Shown here: piece by piece, positions 7,097-16,400 of the stretch
Layout of the letters: every line of letters starts with the position of its first letter
Numbering within the stretch: position 1 is the stretch's first letter
Source of the DNA: Albimonas marina
Lineage (GTDB): Bacteria; Pseudomonadota; Alphaproteobacteria; Rhodobacterales; Rhodobacteraceae
Direction: 5' to 3'
NCBI RefSeq assembly: GCF_029223255.1
Contig: NZ_JARHUC010000003.1
Location: 744,001-808,000 of the forward strand
DNA: 64,000 nucleotides
Translations under genes and position numbers: made by a program
The notes under the pieces: generated by a model
The model's database searches: none
What the model saw: only the letters and a program-made list of their open reading frames with translations
Told to the model about the DNA's origin: nothing

Positions 7097-8980
7097 ATGA
7101 CCATACCGAGCTGGGATGGGCCGGATTTCCTGACCTCCGACGGCGGCTACGCCAAGTATCGCCCGCAGATCGTGGCGCTGGCCGACGGCGATTTCGCCGT
7201 GGTCTGGGCCGGGTTCCGCGGCCCCGACGTCGACGCCGACCAAGGCCAGACGCTGATCGCGCGCATCTTCGACGCCGACCGCAACCCCAGGGGGGCGAGC
7301 TTCGAGGTCCCCGGCGATCTCGACGGCTCCCAGTCCGACTTCCTCGTAACGGCCACCGCCGACGGCGGCTTCGCGGTGCTCTACACCGACGTGACCGTGG
7401 CCTCGGACCCCGGCTCCTTCGTCGCGCGCTTCGACAAGACCGGCGCGCGGGTGGCGGACGACGCCAAGGTCTCCGAGGGGACCGGCGCGGTGGGCGTCGC
7501 GGGGCTCTCCGACGGGTCGGTGGCGGTGCTGCGCGTGATCTACGGCCCGACCTCGGGCATCGTCGCGACCATCGTGGACGAGACCAACACGGTGGGCGCG
7601 ACCGACGTGCCGACCGGGGCGGCCGCCGTGTCGATCGGGGGGGAGAACATCCTCAGCCCGCTCGGCGACGGCGCGGCCTTCGTCGAGCTCTCCGGCGGCG
7701 CCTCCTCGCGCAGCGCCACGCTGCACGTGCTGGGCGCGGACGGGGCGGTGGTCTCCTCGACCCCGCTGATCGCCTCGGAGAACTCCTTCGGCAACTACCT
7801 GGGCCAGGTGCTGCCGGACGGGCGCGCGGTGGTGGCGCTTTCGTTCCAGGACGGCGACGCGAGCGTGCTGCGCGTGCGCCTGTTCGGCGCCGACGGCGCG
7901 GCGCTGACGGACGCGACCTTCGATCCCGATCCCGACGGCGACAACTATCCCAGCCAGATCGTGCCCTCGCCCGACGGCGGCTTCCTGGTGCTGATGACCT
8001 CCGGCGACGTCTTCGGCCCCGACAAGCAGGAGGCGATCGCGCTGAAGTTCGACGCCGACGGCGAGGTCGAGGGCGAGGCGTTCCCGATCCACCGCGAGTC
8101 CGCCGGCTTCCAGTCGCGCGCCCACGGCGCCTGGCTCGAGGGCGGCGACTTCATCGCGGTGTGGGAGGATTCGCCGACCGCCTCCGTGGTGCAGATCATG
8201 GGGCAGGGGTTCGACCCCTCCGGCACGACCGCGGGGAACGCGCCCACCGACATCGTGCTGACCGGCGACCCGATCGAGCCCGGCGTGCAGGGCCAGACCA
8301 TCGGCACGCTCTCGGCCGTGGACCCGGACGCGGACGAGAGCTTCGTGTTCTCCTTCGTCGACCCCTACGAGGCCCTGCGCTTCGAGATCGTGGGCGACGA
8401 GCTGCGCTTCAATCCCGCGATCGCGCCGACCGACATCTACGCCTACAACCAGGTGCAGATCCGCGTCACCGACGCCCAGTTCAACACCTATGTCGAGACG
8501 CTGACGATCCCCTTCGCCGGGACCGAGCCGGAGCCCCAGCCCCGCAACCTCGTCGGCACGAAGAAGAAGGACACGCTCGAGGGCGCGGCCGGCGACGACG
8601 TGCTCAAGGGCAAGGGCGGCAAGGACAAGCTGCTGGGCCGGGACGGCGACGACGACCTGCGCGGCGACGGCGGCAAGGACCTGGTGCGCGGCGACGCCGG
8701 CGACGACCGGCTCGACGGCGGCAAGGGCCGCGACCGGCTGATCGGCGGCGAGGGCGCGGACCAGTTCGTGCTCGACGGCAAGGGCGGTCCCGACCGGGTG
8801 AAGGATTTCGCCGACGGGTTCGACACGCTGGCCATCGCCTCGGGCGCATCGGAGTTCGACGACCTGAAGCTGCGCGGCAAGGGCGACGACGTCCTGCTGA
8901 AGGACGGCCGCGTGAAGCTCGCGATCCTCGAGGACGTGGACAAGGCCGATCTCGACGCCTCCGATTTCGTGTTCGTTTGA
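7097..8980 (+). CDS. RTX calcium-binding exoprotein 1, probable type I secretion substrate
   Basis: The 627-residue, acidic protein has no N-terminal signal peptide. Residues ~1-380 are a series of β-rich units with the pattern LxDGxFAVVW...IFDADRNPRG, likely a β-propeller-like fold. Residues ~385-480 resemble a cadherin-like domain (VLTGDPIEPGVQGQTIG, AVDPDADESFVF). Residues ~490-565 are RTX nonapeptides (GDDVLKGKG, GDDDLRGDG, GDDRLDGG), followed by a C-terminal region ending DASDFVFV, typical of type I secretion signals. The start at 7097 gives MTIPSWDG, matching MTVPSLDG of the next gene; an alternative start is 7079. No ABC exporter or membrane-fusion gene lies nearby, so the secretion apparatus must be encoded elsewhere. 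Confidence 0.85.
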   Translation: MTIPSWDGPDFLTSDGGYAKYRPQIVALADGDFAVVWAGFRGPDVDADQGQTLIARIFDADRNPRGASFEVPGDLDGSQSDFLVTATADGGFAVLYTDVTVASDPGSFVARFDKTGARVADDAKVSEGTGAVGVAGLSDGSVAVLRVIYGPTSGIVATIVDETNTVGATDVPTGAAAVSIGGENILSPLGDGAAFVELSGGASSRSATLHVLGADGAVVSSTPLIASENSFGNYLGQVLPDGRAVVALSFQDGDASVLRVRLFGADGAALTDATFDPDPDGDNYPSQIVPSPDGGFLVLMTSGDVFGPDKQEAIALKFDADGEVEGEAFPIHRESAGFQSRAHGAWLEGGDFIAVWEDSPTASVVQIMGQGFDPSGTTAGNAPTDIVLTGDPIEPGVQGQTIGTLSAVDPDADESFVFSFVDPYEALRFEIVGDELRFNPAIAPTDIYAYNQVQIRVTDAQFNTYVETLTIPFAGTEPEPQPRNLVGTKKKDTLEGAAGDDVLKGKGGKDKLLGRDGDDDLRGDGGKDLVRGDAGDDRLDGGKGRDRLIGGEGADQFVLDGKGGPDRVKDFADGFDTLAIASGASEFDDLKLRGKGDDVLLKDGRVKLAILEDVDKADLDASDFVFV

Positions 8981-9025
8981 TCCCGATTGCGTGAACGAAC
9001 GCAACGGCTTGCAAGGAGAAACTGA

Positions 9026-10684
9026 ATGACCGTGCCAAGCCTCGACGGCGCGCCGATCGAGATCACCCAGTCCTCCACCAGCTATTCGCCTGCGGTCCTC
9101 GGACTGCCGGGCGGCGGGTTCGCGGTGCTCTACCAGACCACCTTCGACGCGGCGACCGACCCTGACGGGGGCGCCGGCGCGGCGGTGCGGATCTACGACG
9201 CCGACGGCCAGCCCGCGGGCCCGGCCTTCCACGTGGCGCTCGACACCACCGGCTCGCACCTGCCGCAGGAGATCATCGCCACGCCCACCGGCTTCGCGGT
9301 GCTGTGGCTCGCGAGCCCGCTCGTGGGGAGCCCGCAGGTTCCCATGCTCCAGCGCTTCGACGCGGACGGGACCCGCGACGGCGATGCGGTGGAGCTGGGC
9401 TACAGCGACTTCGGCGGCGTGATCGGCCTCAGCGCCGCGCCCACCGGCGAGATCGTCGTGATCCATTCCGACTTCACCGACGACAGCACCCGCGTCAGCG
9501 TGGTGGAGACGAACGGCACGCTCTCGAAGGACTACGAGGACGAGGGGATGGGCCGCAACTCGCTGGTCGGGGGCGCGTGGCAGGCGACGACGGCCTCGAA
9601 CGGCGACATCCTGTTCCTGCGCAACACGGTGGGCTCGCGCCTGCCGGACATGAGCTGGTCGCGCGACCTGACGCTGCACCGGCTGGACGCGGACGGGAAC
9701 CTGCTGTCCTCGACCGTGATCGTCGACGATCTGCCCAATCCCGGCTCGTTCCTCTTCGCCGCGACCGCGGACGGCGGCGCGGTGGTGGTCGAGGTCGTGC
9801 GCACGGGCGACAGCTCCGAGCTCTCGATCTGGAAGGTGGATGCGGACGGCACCGTGGCCGCGCCGCTGGTCTCGACCGTGGACGAGACGCTGGAGGCGCG
9901 CTCGATCTCGCCGACCGCCGACGGCGGCTTCCTGGTGGTCTACCTGGGCGGCGACTACGCCGATCCCGCGGGCTACGAGGTGATGGCCCAGAAGTTCGAC
10001 GCCGACTGCCTGTCCGAGGGCGATCCCTTCGTGGTCAACCAGGATCCCGATGGTCACCAGGGCCGCGCGGACGTGGCGCTGCTGACCGACGACGACCTGA
10101 TCGTCGCCTACGAGAGCGGCCCGGACTACGAGATCCTCGCCCAGCGGCTCGATCCCTCGGGGACGACCACGGGCGTGGTGCTCGACGATCCGGTGATCGC
10201 CGACTACGGCAACGGCAAGGACCGCGAGCACGGCGGCAACAACGACGACGTGATGCGCGGCGGGAACGGCAAGGACAAGCTGTGGGGCCATGAGGGCGAC
10301 GACAGCCTGTTCGGCAACAACGGCAAGGACGACCTTTACGGCGGCGACGACGACGACGTGCTGCGCGGCGGCCGAGGCAAGGACGAGCTCTTCGGCGGCG
10401 ACGGCGACGATTTGCTCGACGGCGGCTCGGGCAAGGACTGGGCGATGGGCGGCGAGGGTTCGGACACGTTCCTGGTCGAGAAGAAGACCAAGCTCGCGAT
10501 CGCGGACTTCCAGCATGGCGTGGACCAGGTCTGGCTGACCTGGGGCGCGTCGGAGTTCGACGACCTGAAGTTCAAGGAGAAGAAGGGCGACGTGGTGCTG
10601 AAGCTCAAGGCCGGCACGACGGTGGTGTTCGAGGACGTGAAGGACGCCGACGCCTTCGACCACCACGATTTCCTCTTCGGCTGA
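9026..10684 (+). CDS. RTX calcium-binding exoprotein 2, paralogue of the preceding gene
   Basis: The 552-residue protein has the same plan as its upstream neighbour: no signal peptide, N-terminal β-propeller-like repeats (LPGGGFAVLYQT, IYDADGQPAGPAF, SPTADGGFLVVYLGG), then RTX nonapeptides from about residue 400 to 480 (GGNGKDKLW, GHEGDDSLF, GGDGDDLLD). The C-terminal module begins GASEFDDLKF and ends HHDFLFG; the matching part of exoprotein 1 begins GASEFDDLKL. The cadherin-like insert of exoprotein 1 is absent. The gene follows 45 bases after exoprotein 1 with an AAGGAGAA ribosome site, so the pair are co-transcribed paralogues, probably an old tandem duplication. Calcium binding and type I secretion are inferred from family knowledge. 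Confidence 0.86.
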   Translation: MTVPSLDGAPIEITQSSTSYSPAVLGLPGGGFAVLYQTTFDAATDPDGGAGAAVRIYDADGQPAGPAFHVALDTTGSHLPQEIIATPTGFAVLWLASPLVGSPQVPMLQRFDADGTRDGDAVELGYSDFGGVIGLSAAPTGEIVVIHSDFTDDSTRVSVVETNGTLSKDYEDEGMGRNSLVGGAWQATTASNGDILFLRNTVGSRLPDMSWSRDLTLHRLDADGNLLSSTVIVDDLPNPGSFLFAATADGGAVVVEVVRTGDSSELSIWKVDADGTVAAPLVSTVDETLEARSISPTADGGFLVVYLGGDYADPAGYEVMAQKFDADCLSEGDPFVVNQDPDGHQGRADVALLTDDDLIVAYESGPDYEILAQRLDPSGTTTGVVLDDPVIADYGNGKDREHGGNNDDVMRGGNGKDKLWGHEGDDSLFGNNGKDDLYGGDDDDVLRGGRGKDELFGGDGDDLLDGGSGKDWAMGGEGSDTFLVEKKTKLAIADFQHGVDQVWLTWGASEFDDLKFKEKKGDVVLKLKAGTTVVFEDVKDADAFDHHDFLFG

Positions 10685-10691
10685 GGGACTT

Positions 10692-10725
10692 GCGGGGCGG
10701 CGTTGCAACGTCGCCCCGCGTTTCT
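10692..10725 (+). terminator. Rho-independent terminator after the RTX pair
   Basis: A near-perfect stem pairs GCGGGGCG (10692-10699) with CGCCCCGC (10712-10719). An inner GCGTT/AACGT extends it to about 13 pairs with one G-T pair. TTTCTCC follows. It lies seven bases after the second RTX stop. Confidence 0.8.
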
Positions 10726-10765
10726 CCATCCAGATATTTTACATAATATTGATTATACGAAGAAC
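10726..10765. other. AT-rich island between convergent genes
   Basis: About 40 bases, including AGATATTTTACATAATATTG, are roughly 70-75% A+T in a window that is otherwise about 70% G+C. The island sits between the RTX terminator and the 3' end of the CHAT gene. No gene or clear promoter geometry was identified. Confidence 0.4.
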
Positions 10766-10841
10766 GGACATGCGCGCGGACGGCCGCGTCCGCCTGCGCC
10801 CCTCGCCCTCCTGATCCCCCCTTCCGGCGCCGCGCGCGGCC

Positions 10842-13451
10842 TCAGAGCGAGGCCGACGCGTCGCCGATCAGGACGAACGGTCCCCAGAACACCGGATGCG
10901 AGGTCGCGGGATTGCGGCGCAGCTCCTCCTGCGCCTGCTGGAGCGCGTCGGCGAAGTCGAGGCCGTCGTCCTTCAGCAGCCGGAAGAACCGCTCCATCAG
11001 CAAGGTCGTCTCCTTGTCCGCCACCGGCCAGTGGGTGGCGAGCACCGCGCGCGCGCCGGCGGCGAAGAAGGCCCGCGCGAGGCCCGACAGGCTCTCGCCC
11101 CCCGCCCCCGACAGGCCCACCTGGCGACGCGCGCCGTAGATCGAGTTCGAGGCCGTGGTCAGGTAGCCCGAGGCCGTGTTGCAGGCCGACAGAACAACCA
11201 GTTGCGCGTCGAAGTTCATCAACCGGATCTCGGAGGCGGTCAGCAGCCCGTCGCTGTCCTCCGAGGTCGTGGCGGTCACGGTCAGCGCGGGATCGGTGAA
11301 GCAGTCCGGCGTCGGCCACAGGATGCCGTGGGTCGCGAAATGCAGCACCCGGTAGTCGGCGAGCGTGCCGTCGGCCGCCTCCCGCTTCACCGCGTCCTCG
11401 TTGAACTCCGCCCCGGTGGCGAGCAGCGCCTGGTCGCCGAAGATCTCGCGGATCACCTCCGCCTCGCGCGCGGTGCCCGGCAGCTCGCCCACCCGGTCGA
11501 CCGCCTGGGCGAGCCGCAGGCAGGTCTGCGGCAGGCTGGAAACATCGAGCACTTTCTGAGGGTTCACGCCCGCTCTGAAGTCGGCGAAGGACGCGACCGC
11601 GCCCGAGGCGTTCGAGGTTCCGGCCCGCGCGCGGATGTCCACCAGGTTGCGCGGGCTCGGCACGTAGCTCACGGCCCGCTGCGCGCCAAGGAACGGCACC
11701 TGCGTGTAGTCGCCCGACTGCCAGGCCGTGCCCGGCGACGACGTCACCAGCAGCTCCAGCGGCAGGCTCTGCAGCGCGCCGGAGGTCGAGAAGATCAGCC
11801 GGTCGTGCTTCATCAGCGCGTCGCGGTAGCCCGGGAACAGCAGGTTGAACACCTGGAAGGCCACGTCGGCGCGGTAGGCGGGCACCCTGCCCTCGCGGTC
11901 CGTCTCGACCCCTCTGCGAAGAACGCCGACCAACACGTTGATCTGGCTGTCTGTCACCGGCAGCGCGCCATAGGTGACCTCGTCGCGCGAGATGATCAGC
12001 AGGAAGCTGCGCGGCCAGCCCACCAGCACCTGCACCAGCGCCTCGCCTTCCTGGAGCACCGACTGGAGCTGCTCCAGCGACACGGGGCTCGAGATCGCGG
12101 ACTGGTACTCGGGCGCGATGCGGTCGCGGGCGGCGCGCAGCCGCTCGACCTCCGTCTGCGCCTGGGACACCGCCTCGGCGAGCGCCCTGGCCTGATCGGG
12201 CTGGCTCAGCGGATCGCGAAGCTGGAGCACCTGCAGCGCCTTGAGGGTCGCATAGCGCTCGTTCGCATCGCGCCAGGCGCGCACCGCGCGGGCCTTGTCG
12301 TTGTCGCCCTCGCCCAGCAGCGCAGCGGCGCCGGAGACGGTCTGCGCGGTGATCGACTGGCGCACGATCTGCGCGGCGCGGAAGATGCGCGCGCCCATTT
12401 CCGTTTGTCGTTCAGGCTGTTCCGAGACGATGCTGAGACCGAGCTGGAAGAACGGCCACAGCGAGCCGTAGTCCACCACCACCGGGTTCTCCTCGTAGAC
12501 GAGGAAGCCGCGCTCGAAGACCTCCATGGCCTCGTCCTTGCGTCCCAGCGCCACCAGCGCCCGCCCCTCGCGCAGGCGCGCGCGGGCCTCGAGCGGGGTG
12601 TCGGGCATCAGCGCGCCGAAGGTCTCCGCGGCTTCGTGCGCGTCGCGCCGGGCGTCCTCGTAGTCGCCCTGCTCCAGCTCGATCAGCGCGCGCTGGGACA
12701 GGAACCGCGGCCGGTAGGCCGCAGCCGCCCGCGGGGCCAGCGCGATCACGTCGAGGGCGCGGTTGATCGCCTGCTCGGCGCCTGCGTCGTCGCCCTCCAG
12801 CAGCCGCACGTGGCTGAGCGTGTGGTTGTTCGAGGCCTCCTCGATCAGGGCGAGCTGCTCCTCGCCCGAGGTCTCGATCAGCGCGCCCCCGGTGATCTGG
12901 CCGGAGCCGGAGGAGCGCGCGGCCGGCGCGTTCAGCCCGAACTGAACCGTGTCGGTCAGGCTCGCCGAGGCCTGGTCCACGAAGGCGCGCGCGCCCTCGA
13001 GGATCGAGCGGTTGAGCTGGTCCTGCGCGCGGTAGGCGACCAGCAGGGCGCGGTCGCGCTCGGCGTCCGCGCGCCCCGCCTCGACCCCGTCCAGCAGCGC
13101 CTCGGCCCGGTCGAACAGGCCGTCGGCGGTTACGAACCGCTCTTGAGACGAGTGCGCAAGCGCCTGGTTCATCAGCACGAACGCCCGGCTGGGGGCGGTC
13201 GGGCAGTTGGCCGTCACGTTCTCGATCTCGTAGACCGACAGCAGCTCCGAGAACGCGTCCTCCGCGGCGCGGAAGTTCAGGCCGAAGCTGTTGCGCTGGC
13301 CGCGCAGCAGGATCTGGTCGACCCGGCCGCACAGCTCCGGCGCGTCCTCGCGCGAGGCGAGCGAGAACGTGCCCGGTGGGACCGAGCCCGCGCAGGCCGC
13401 GAGCGCCGCAGCCGCCCCGGCCAGCAGCCAGCGGGAGATGATCCGCCTCAT
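10842..13451 (-). CDS. CHAT-domain caspase-like lipoprotein with TPR-like repeats
   Basis: This 869-residue protein starts with a lipoprotein signal: MRRIISRWLL, an Ala-rich h-region, and the lipobox LAAC with Cys at residue 20. Ala at +2 favours the outer membrane. Residues ~35-420 are helical and TPR-like (e.g. AALIELEQGDYEDARRDAHEAAETF-type pairs), with a coiled stretch near 400-430. The C-terminal ~220 residues form a CHAT domain (caspase HetF-associated). The catalytic His lies in HFATHG (His708) and the catalytic Cys in LSACNT (Cys757), with the downstream signature GARAVLATHWPVAD. Both catalytic residues are intact, so a cysteine protease is predicted. Its ATG overlaps the tpsA stop (ATGA), so it is translationally coupled to the exoprotein and probably acts on it or its partners. 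Confidence 0.88.
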   Translation of the reverse strand: MRRIISRWLLAGAAAALAACAGSVPPGTFSLASREDAPELCGRVDQILLRGQRNSFGLNFRAAEDAFSELLSVYEIENVTANCPTAPSRAFVLMNQALAHSSQERFVTADGLFDRAEALLDGVEAGRADAERDRALLVAYRAQDQLNRSILEGARAFVDQASASLTDTVQFGLNAPAARSSGSGQITGGALIETSGEEQLALIEEASNNHTLSHVRLLEGDDAGAEQAINRALDVIALAPRAAAAYRPRFLSQRALIELEQGDYEDARRDAHEAAETFGALMPDTPLEARARLREGRALVALGRKDEAMEVFERGFLVYEENPVVVDYGSLWPFFQLGLSIVSEQPERQTEMGARIFRAAQIVRQSITAQTVSGAAALLGEGDNDKARAVRAWRDANERYATLKALQVLQLRDPLSQPDQARALAEAVSQAQTEVERLRAARDRIAPEYQSAISSPVSLEQLQSVLQEGEALVQVLVGWPRSFLLIISRDEVTYGALPVTDSQINVLVGVLRRGVETDREGRVPAYRADVAFQVFNLLFPGYRDALMKHDRLIFSTSGALQSLPLELLVTSSPGTAWQSGDYTQVPFLGAQRAVSYVPSPRNLVDIRARAGTSNASGAVASFADFRAGVNPQKVLDVSSLPQTCLRLAQAVDRVGELPGTAREAEVIREIFGDQALLATGAEFNEDAVKREAADGTLADYRVLHFATHGILWPTPDCFTDPALTVTATTSEDSDGLLTASEIRLMNFDAQLVVLSACNTASGYLTTASNSIYGARRQVGLSGAGGESLSGLARAFFAAGARAVLATHWPVADKETTLLMERFFRLLKDDGLDFADALQQAQEELRRNPATSHPVFWGPFVLIGDASASL

Positions 13452-16400
13452 CGGTCCGTCCCTCCGACCTGGACGCCGCCCTGGGCCGCGGCCTGGTCCT
13501 CCTCCTCCTCGTCGTCCTCGTCGTCGTCGCCCGCGGCCTGGCGATTGGCCTCGGCGCGCGCGCGGGCGAGGTCGGAGTCGTCGAAATATCCGTCAGGCAC
13601 GCCCCAGAGCTCCTCGTTGCCGTAGGAGACGAACAGTTCGAGGAGGTCTTCCTCCTCGACGTTCAGGATCTCCGGCTGGTCGACCGTGACGATGTTGAGG
13701 ATGCGCGGCGGGCTGACGCCGGTGCAGTCCTGCACGTCGCCGATCACGCAGCCGTTCAGCAGGTAGTCCACGCCCTTCGGCCCCACCGGGTAGAGGCCGG
13801 CGGCCTTCTGGCCGCTGTCGCCGATGTAGCCGAACAGGCTCAGGCTGTCGGGCTCGATGTTCTCGCCGTAGGTCAGGCCGGGGGTGTTGAGGCCGAAGTA
13901 GTCGTCGTTGGTCTCGTATTCCTCGAGCAGGCCGGCGGGCATGTAGATCTCGACCGCGCCGCGGGCGTCGATGACGATGGGACCGGAGGTGAAGATGTCC
14001 ACCGACTGGCCCTTGCCGCGCAGCAGGAAGCGGTCGGGATCGTCGTCGGGGCGCGCGTCGCGCTGGGCGAAGGTGTGACCCAGGCTGACGTTGCGCGCAT
14101 CCACGATCGTGACCGCGCCGATCGGGTTGGCGGCGCCCACGTAGTCGCGGAAGCGCACGTCGCCGCCGGGCCCGGCATCGATCTCCAGCGCCCCCGCGCC
14201 GTCGCGCCCGGCGGCGGCGTCGGGCTCGCGCGCGCTCGACAGGGCGTTGGCGCCGTCGATGGGGCGGTCGAAGCGCACCTGGCCGCCCTGCCCGTCGGCG
14301 CCCCCCGCGGTCGTGTCGATGGCGAAGACCGTGCCGTCGCGGATGAACAGGCGCAGGTCGGCGCGCTTCACGCCCTTCCCGCCCTGCTCGATCCACGCGT
14401 CGGCCGAGGCGGCGCTCGGCGGCAGCAGCGGCCCGTCGGGGTCCATGTCGTCGGTCAGGCCGGTGGTGCGGCCCATGAACAGCACGTTGTCGGAGGTGCG
14501 GATCAGCACGTCGCCGCCCGCGTCGAACTCGGCGAAGCGCAGCCAGCCGGCGTCATGGGCGTCGACGCGCAGGGCGCCGGGCGCGGATTCCTCGATCAGG
14601 GTCACGTCGCCGAAGATCCGGCGGATCGCGACGTCGCCCCCGAAGACGTTGGTCCCGGCGTCCAGCGTCAGGTCCGCCCCCTGGTCGGAGGCCGGCGCAT
14701 GGGGATCGGCGCCGGTGGCGAAGTCGGCGTCGCCGTTCACCCGGATCGGGCCGGAGAGGTCGATCATTCCGTCGGCCGCGCGCCCGTTCTCCATCCCCAG
14801 CTTGGTCACCCGCGCCGAGGTCGTCTGCGTGATCGAGGCGTAGTCGCCCGAGCTTCCGGCCAGCGCCATCAGCGTGCCCGAGGCCTGGATCGGCCCCAGC
14901 CGCAGGTCGCCGCGCACCGCCACCTCGACGTCGCCGGCGCGCGCCGCGAAGGCGCCGCCGAAGTCGTGCCGGCCGGAGTTCAGCCGCACGTCGCGGCCCG
15001 CGACCACCCAGGCATCGCCGGCGGTGCGGATCTTCGCCCCGGCCGCGTCGGTCACGTCGCCGCCGGCCTCGATGTGGATCGTCGCCAGCCGCTCCCCGTC
15101 CACGCGGTTGTAGAGGCCGCCCTGCGCCGTGCCGCCGTCGGGCAGCGTCGTCTCGGCCGCGCCGATGCGCAGGTCGTTGCGGTCAGAGATGGCCGCGTGA
15201 CGCGCCCGGCTGACCGTAACGCCGCCGCGGAAGTCGTTGTTCCGCCCGTTGAATTCGCCCGGCAGCAGGACCGATCCGGCGGCGTCGAAGACCGCGTCGC
15301 CCTCGACCCGCAGAAGGTCGGAGTAGGCGCGCGCGGCGACCTCGGCCGCGCCCGCCGCGATCGAGACCTCGAGCGGGGCGCCCAGGCTCTCCCCGGTTTC
15401 GCCGCTCGGCAGGCCCGTGGGGCTTGCAGGAGAGGCGGGACCGGAGGCGCCCGCGACCGACCAGCCCGCGGTCGAGGCCGCCCCCACCTTGGTGCGGATC
15501 GAGCCGCCGTTCGCCTGCGCCGTCAGCGCGCCGCCCACCGAGAGCGAGCCCAGCAGCAGGTCGCCGCTGCGCGCGCGCAGGCTGGCGTCGGCCCCGGTCG
15601 CCACGCCGTCGAGGTCGATCTGGCCGCCCGCGTCCGCCACGAGCCGGCCCGCCTCGACCGTGCGCAGCTTCAGCGCCGGCGCGTCGGCGGAACCGTCGAG
15701 GTCCGCGCTCGCGCGCAGCAGCCCTGCCGCGGCGACCTGGGTCAGGGTCGCGGCGTCGCCCGCGCTCAGCGTCGCGTCGCCGCCGCCCGCCAGCTTGCGC
15801 ACGTCCAGCCCCGCGCGGGCCGCGACGCTCACGTCGCCGCCCGCGGCGAGGTCCAGCAGCGTGACGCCCTTGCCCGAGAGGGTCATCGCCTTCTCGGTCC
15901 ACAGGCGCGTGCCGGTCAGGTCGCCATCGGCGGCCGCCTCGATGCGCATGGCCGAGAGGTCGGTCAGCGTCGCCGCGCCCCCGGCGGTCGCGAGCAGCAC
16001 GTCGCCCTCGGCGCGCGCCACGCTCAGCCCGCCGCCGGCGTCGAGCACGGCCCGGCCGTGGGTGAGGTCGGCGACGGTCATCGCGCCGCCCGACGTCGCC
16101 TCCAGCTGATCCAGCGCAACCCGCGTCAGCGTCGTCGCCGCGCCGGAGGAGAGCACGCCCTGCCCGCCCGAGAGGTCGGTCGCGCTCAGCGCCCCGCCGG
16201 CCGTGAGCGCGCCGCTCTGCGCCGCCACCCGCAGCGCCGTCATCGCGCCGCCGGCGTCGAGCGCGAGCTCGCCCGCCTCCACGTCGCGGACCGTCAGGTC
16301 GCCCAGGGCCGCCACGTCGAGGCTCGCGCCCGCGCTGCGGGCGAGGGCGGCGCTCCGCCCGGCCTCGGCCGCGAGGGAGGTGAAGCGCGAGTCCGCGACG

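Noticed and set aside
8981-9025. TTGCGT-gaacga-ACGCAA inverted repeat between the RTX genes as a terminator or operator
   Set aside because: The arms are six bases only, no T-run follows, and the 45-base spacing with a good ribosome site fits simple co-transcription.
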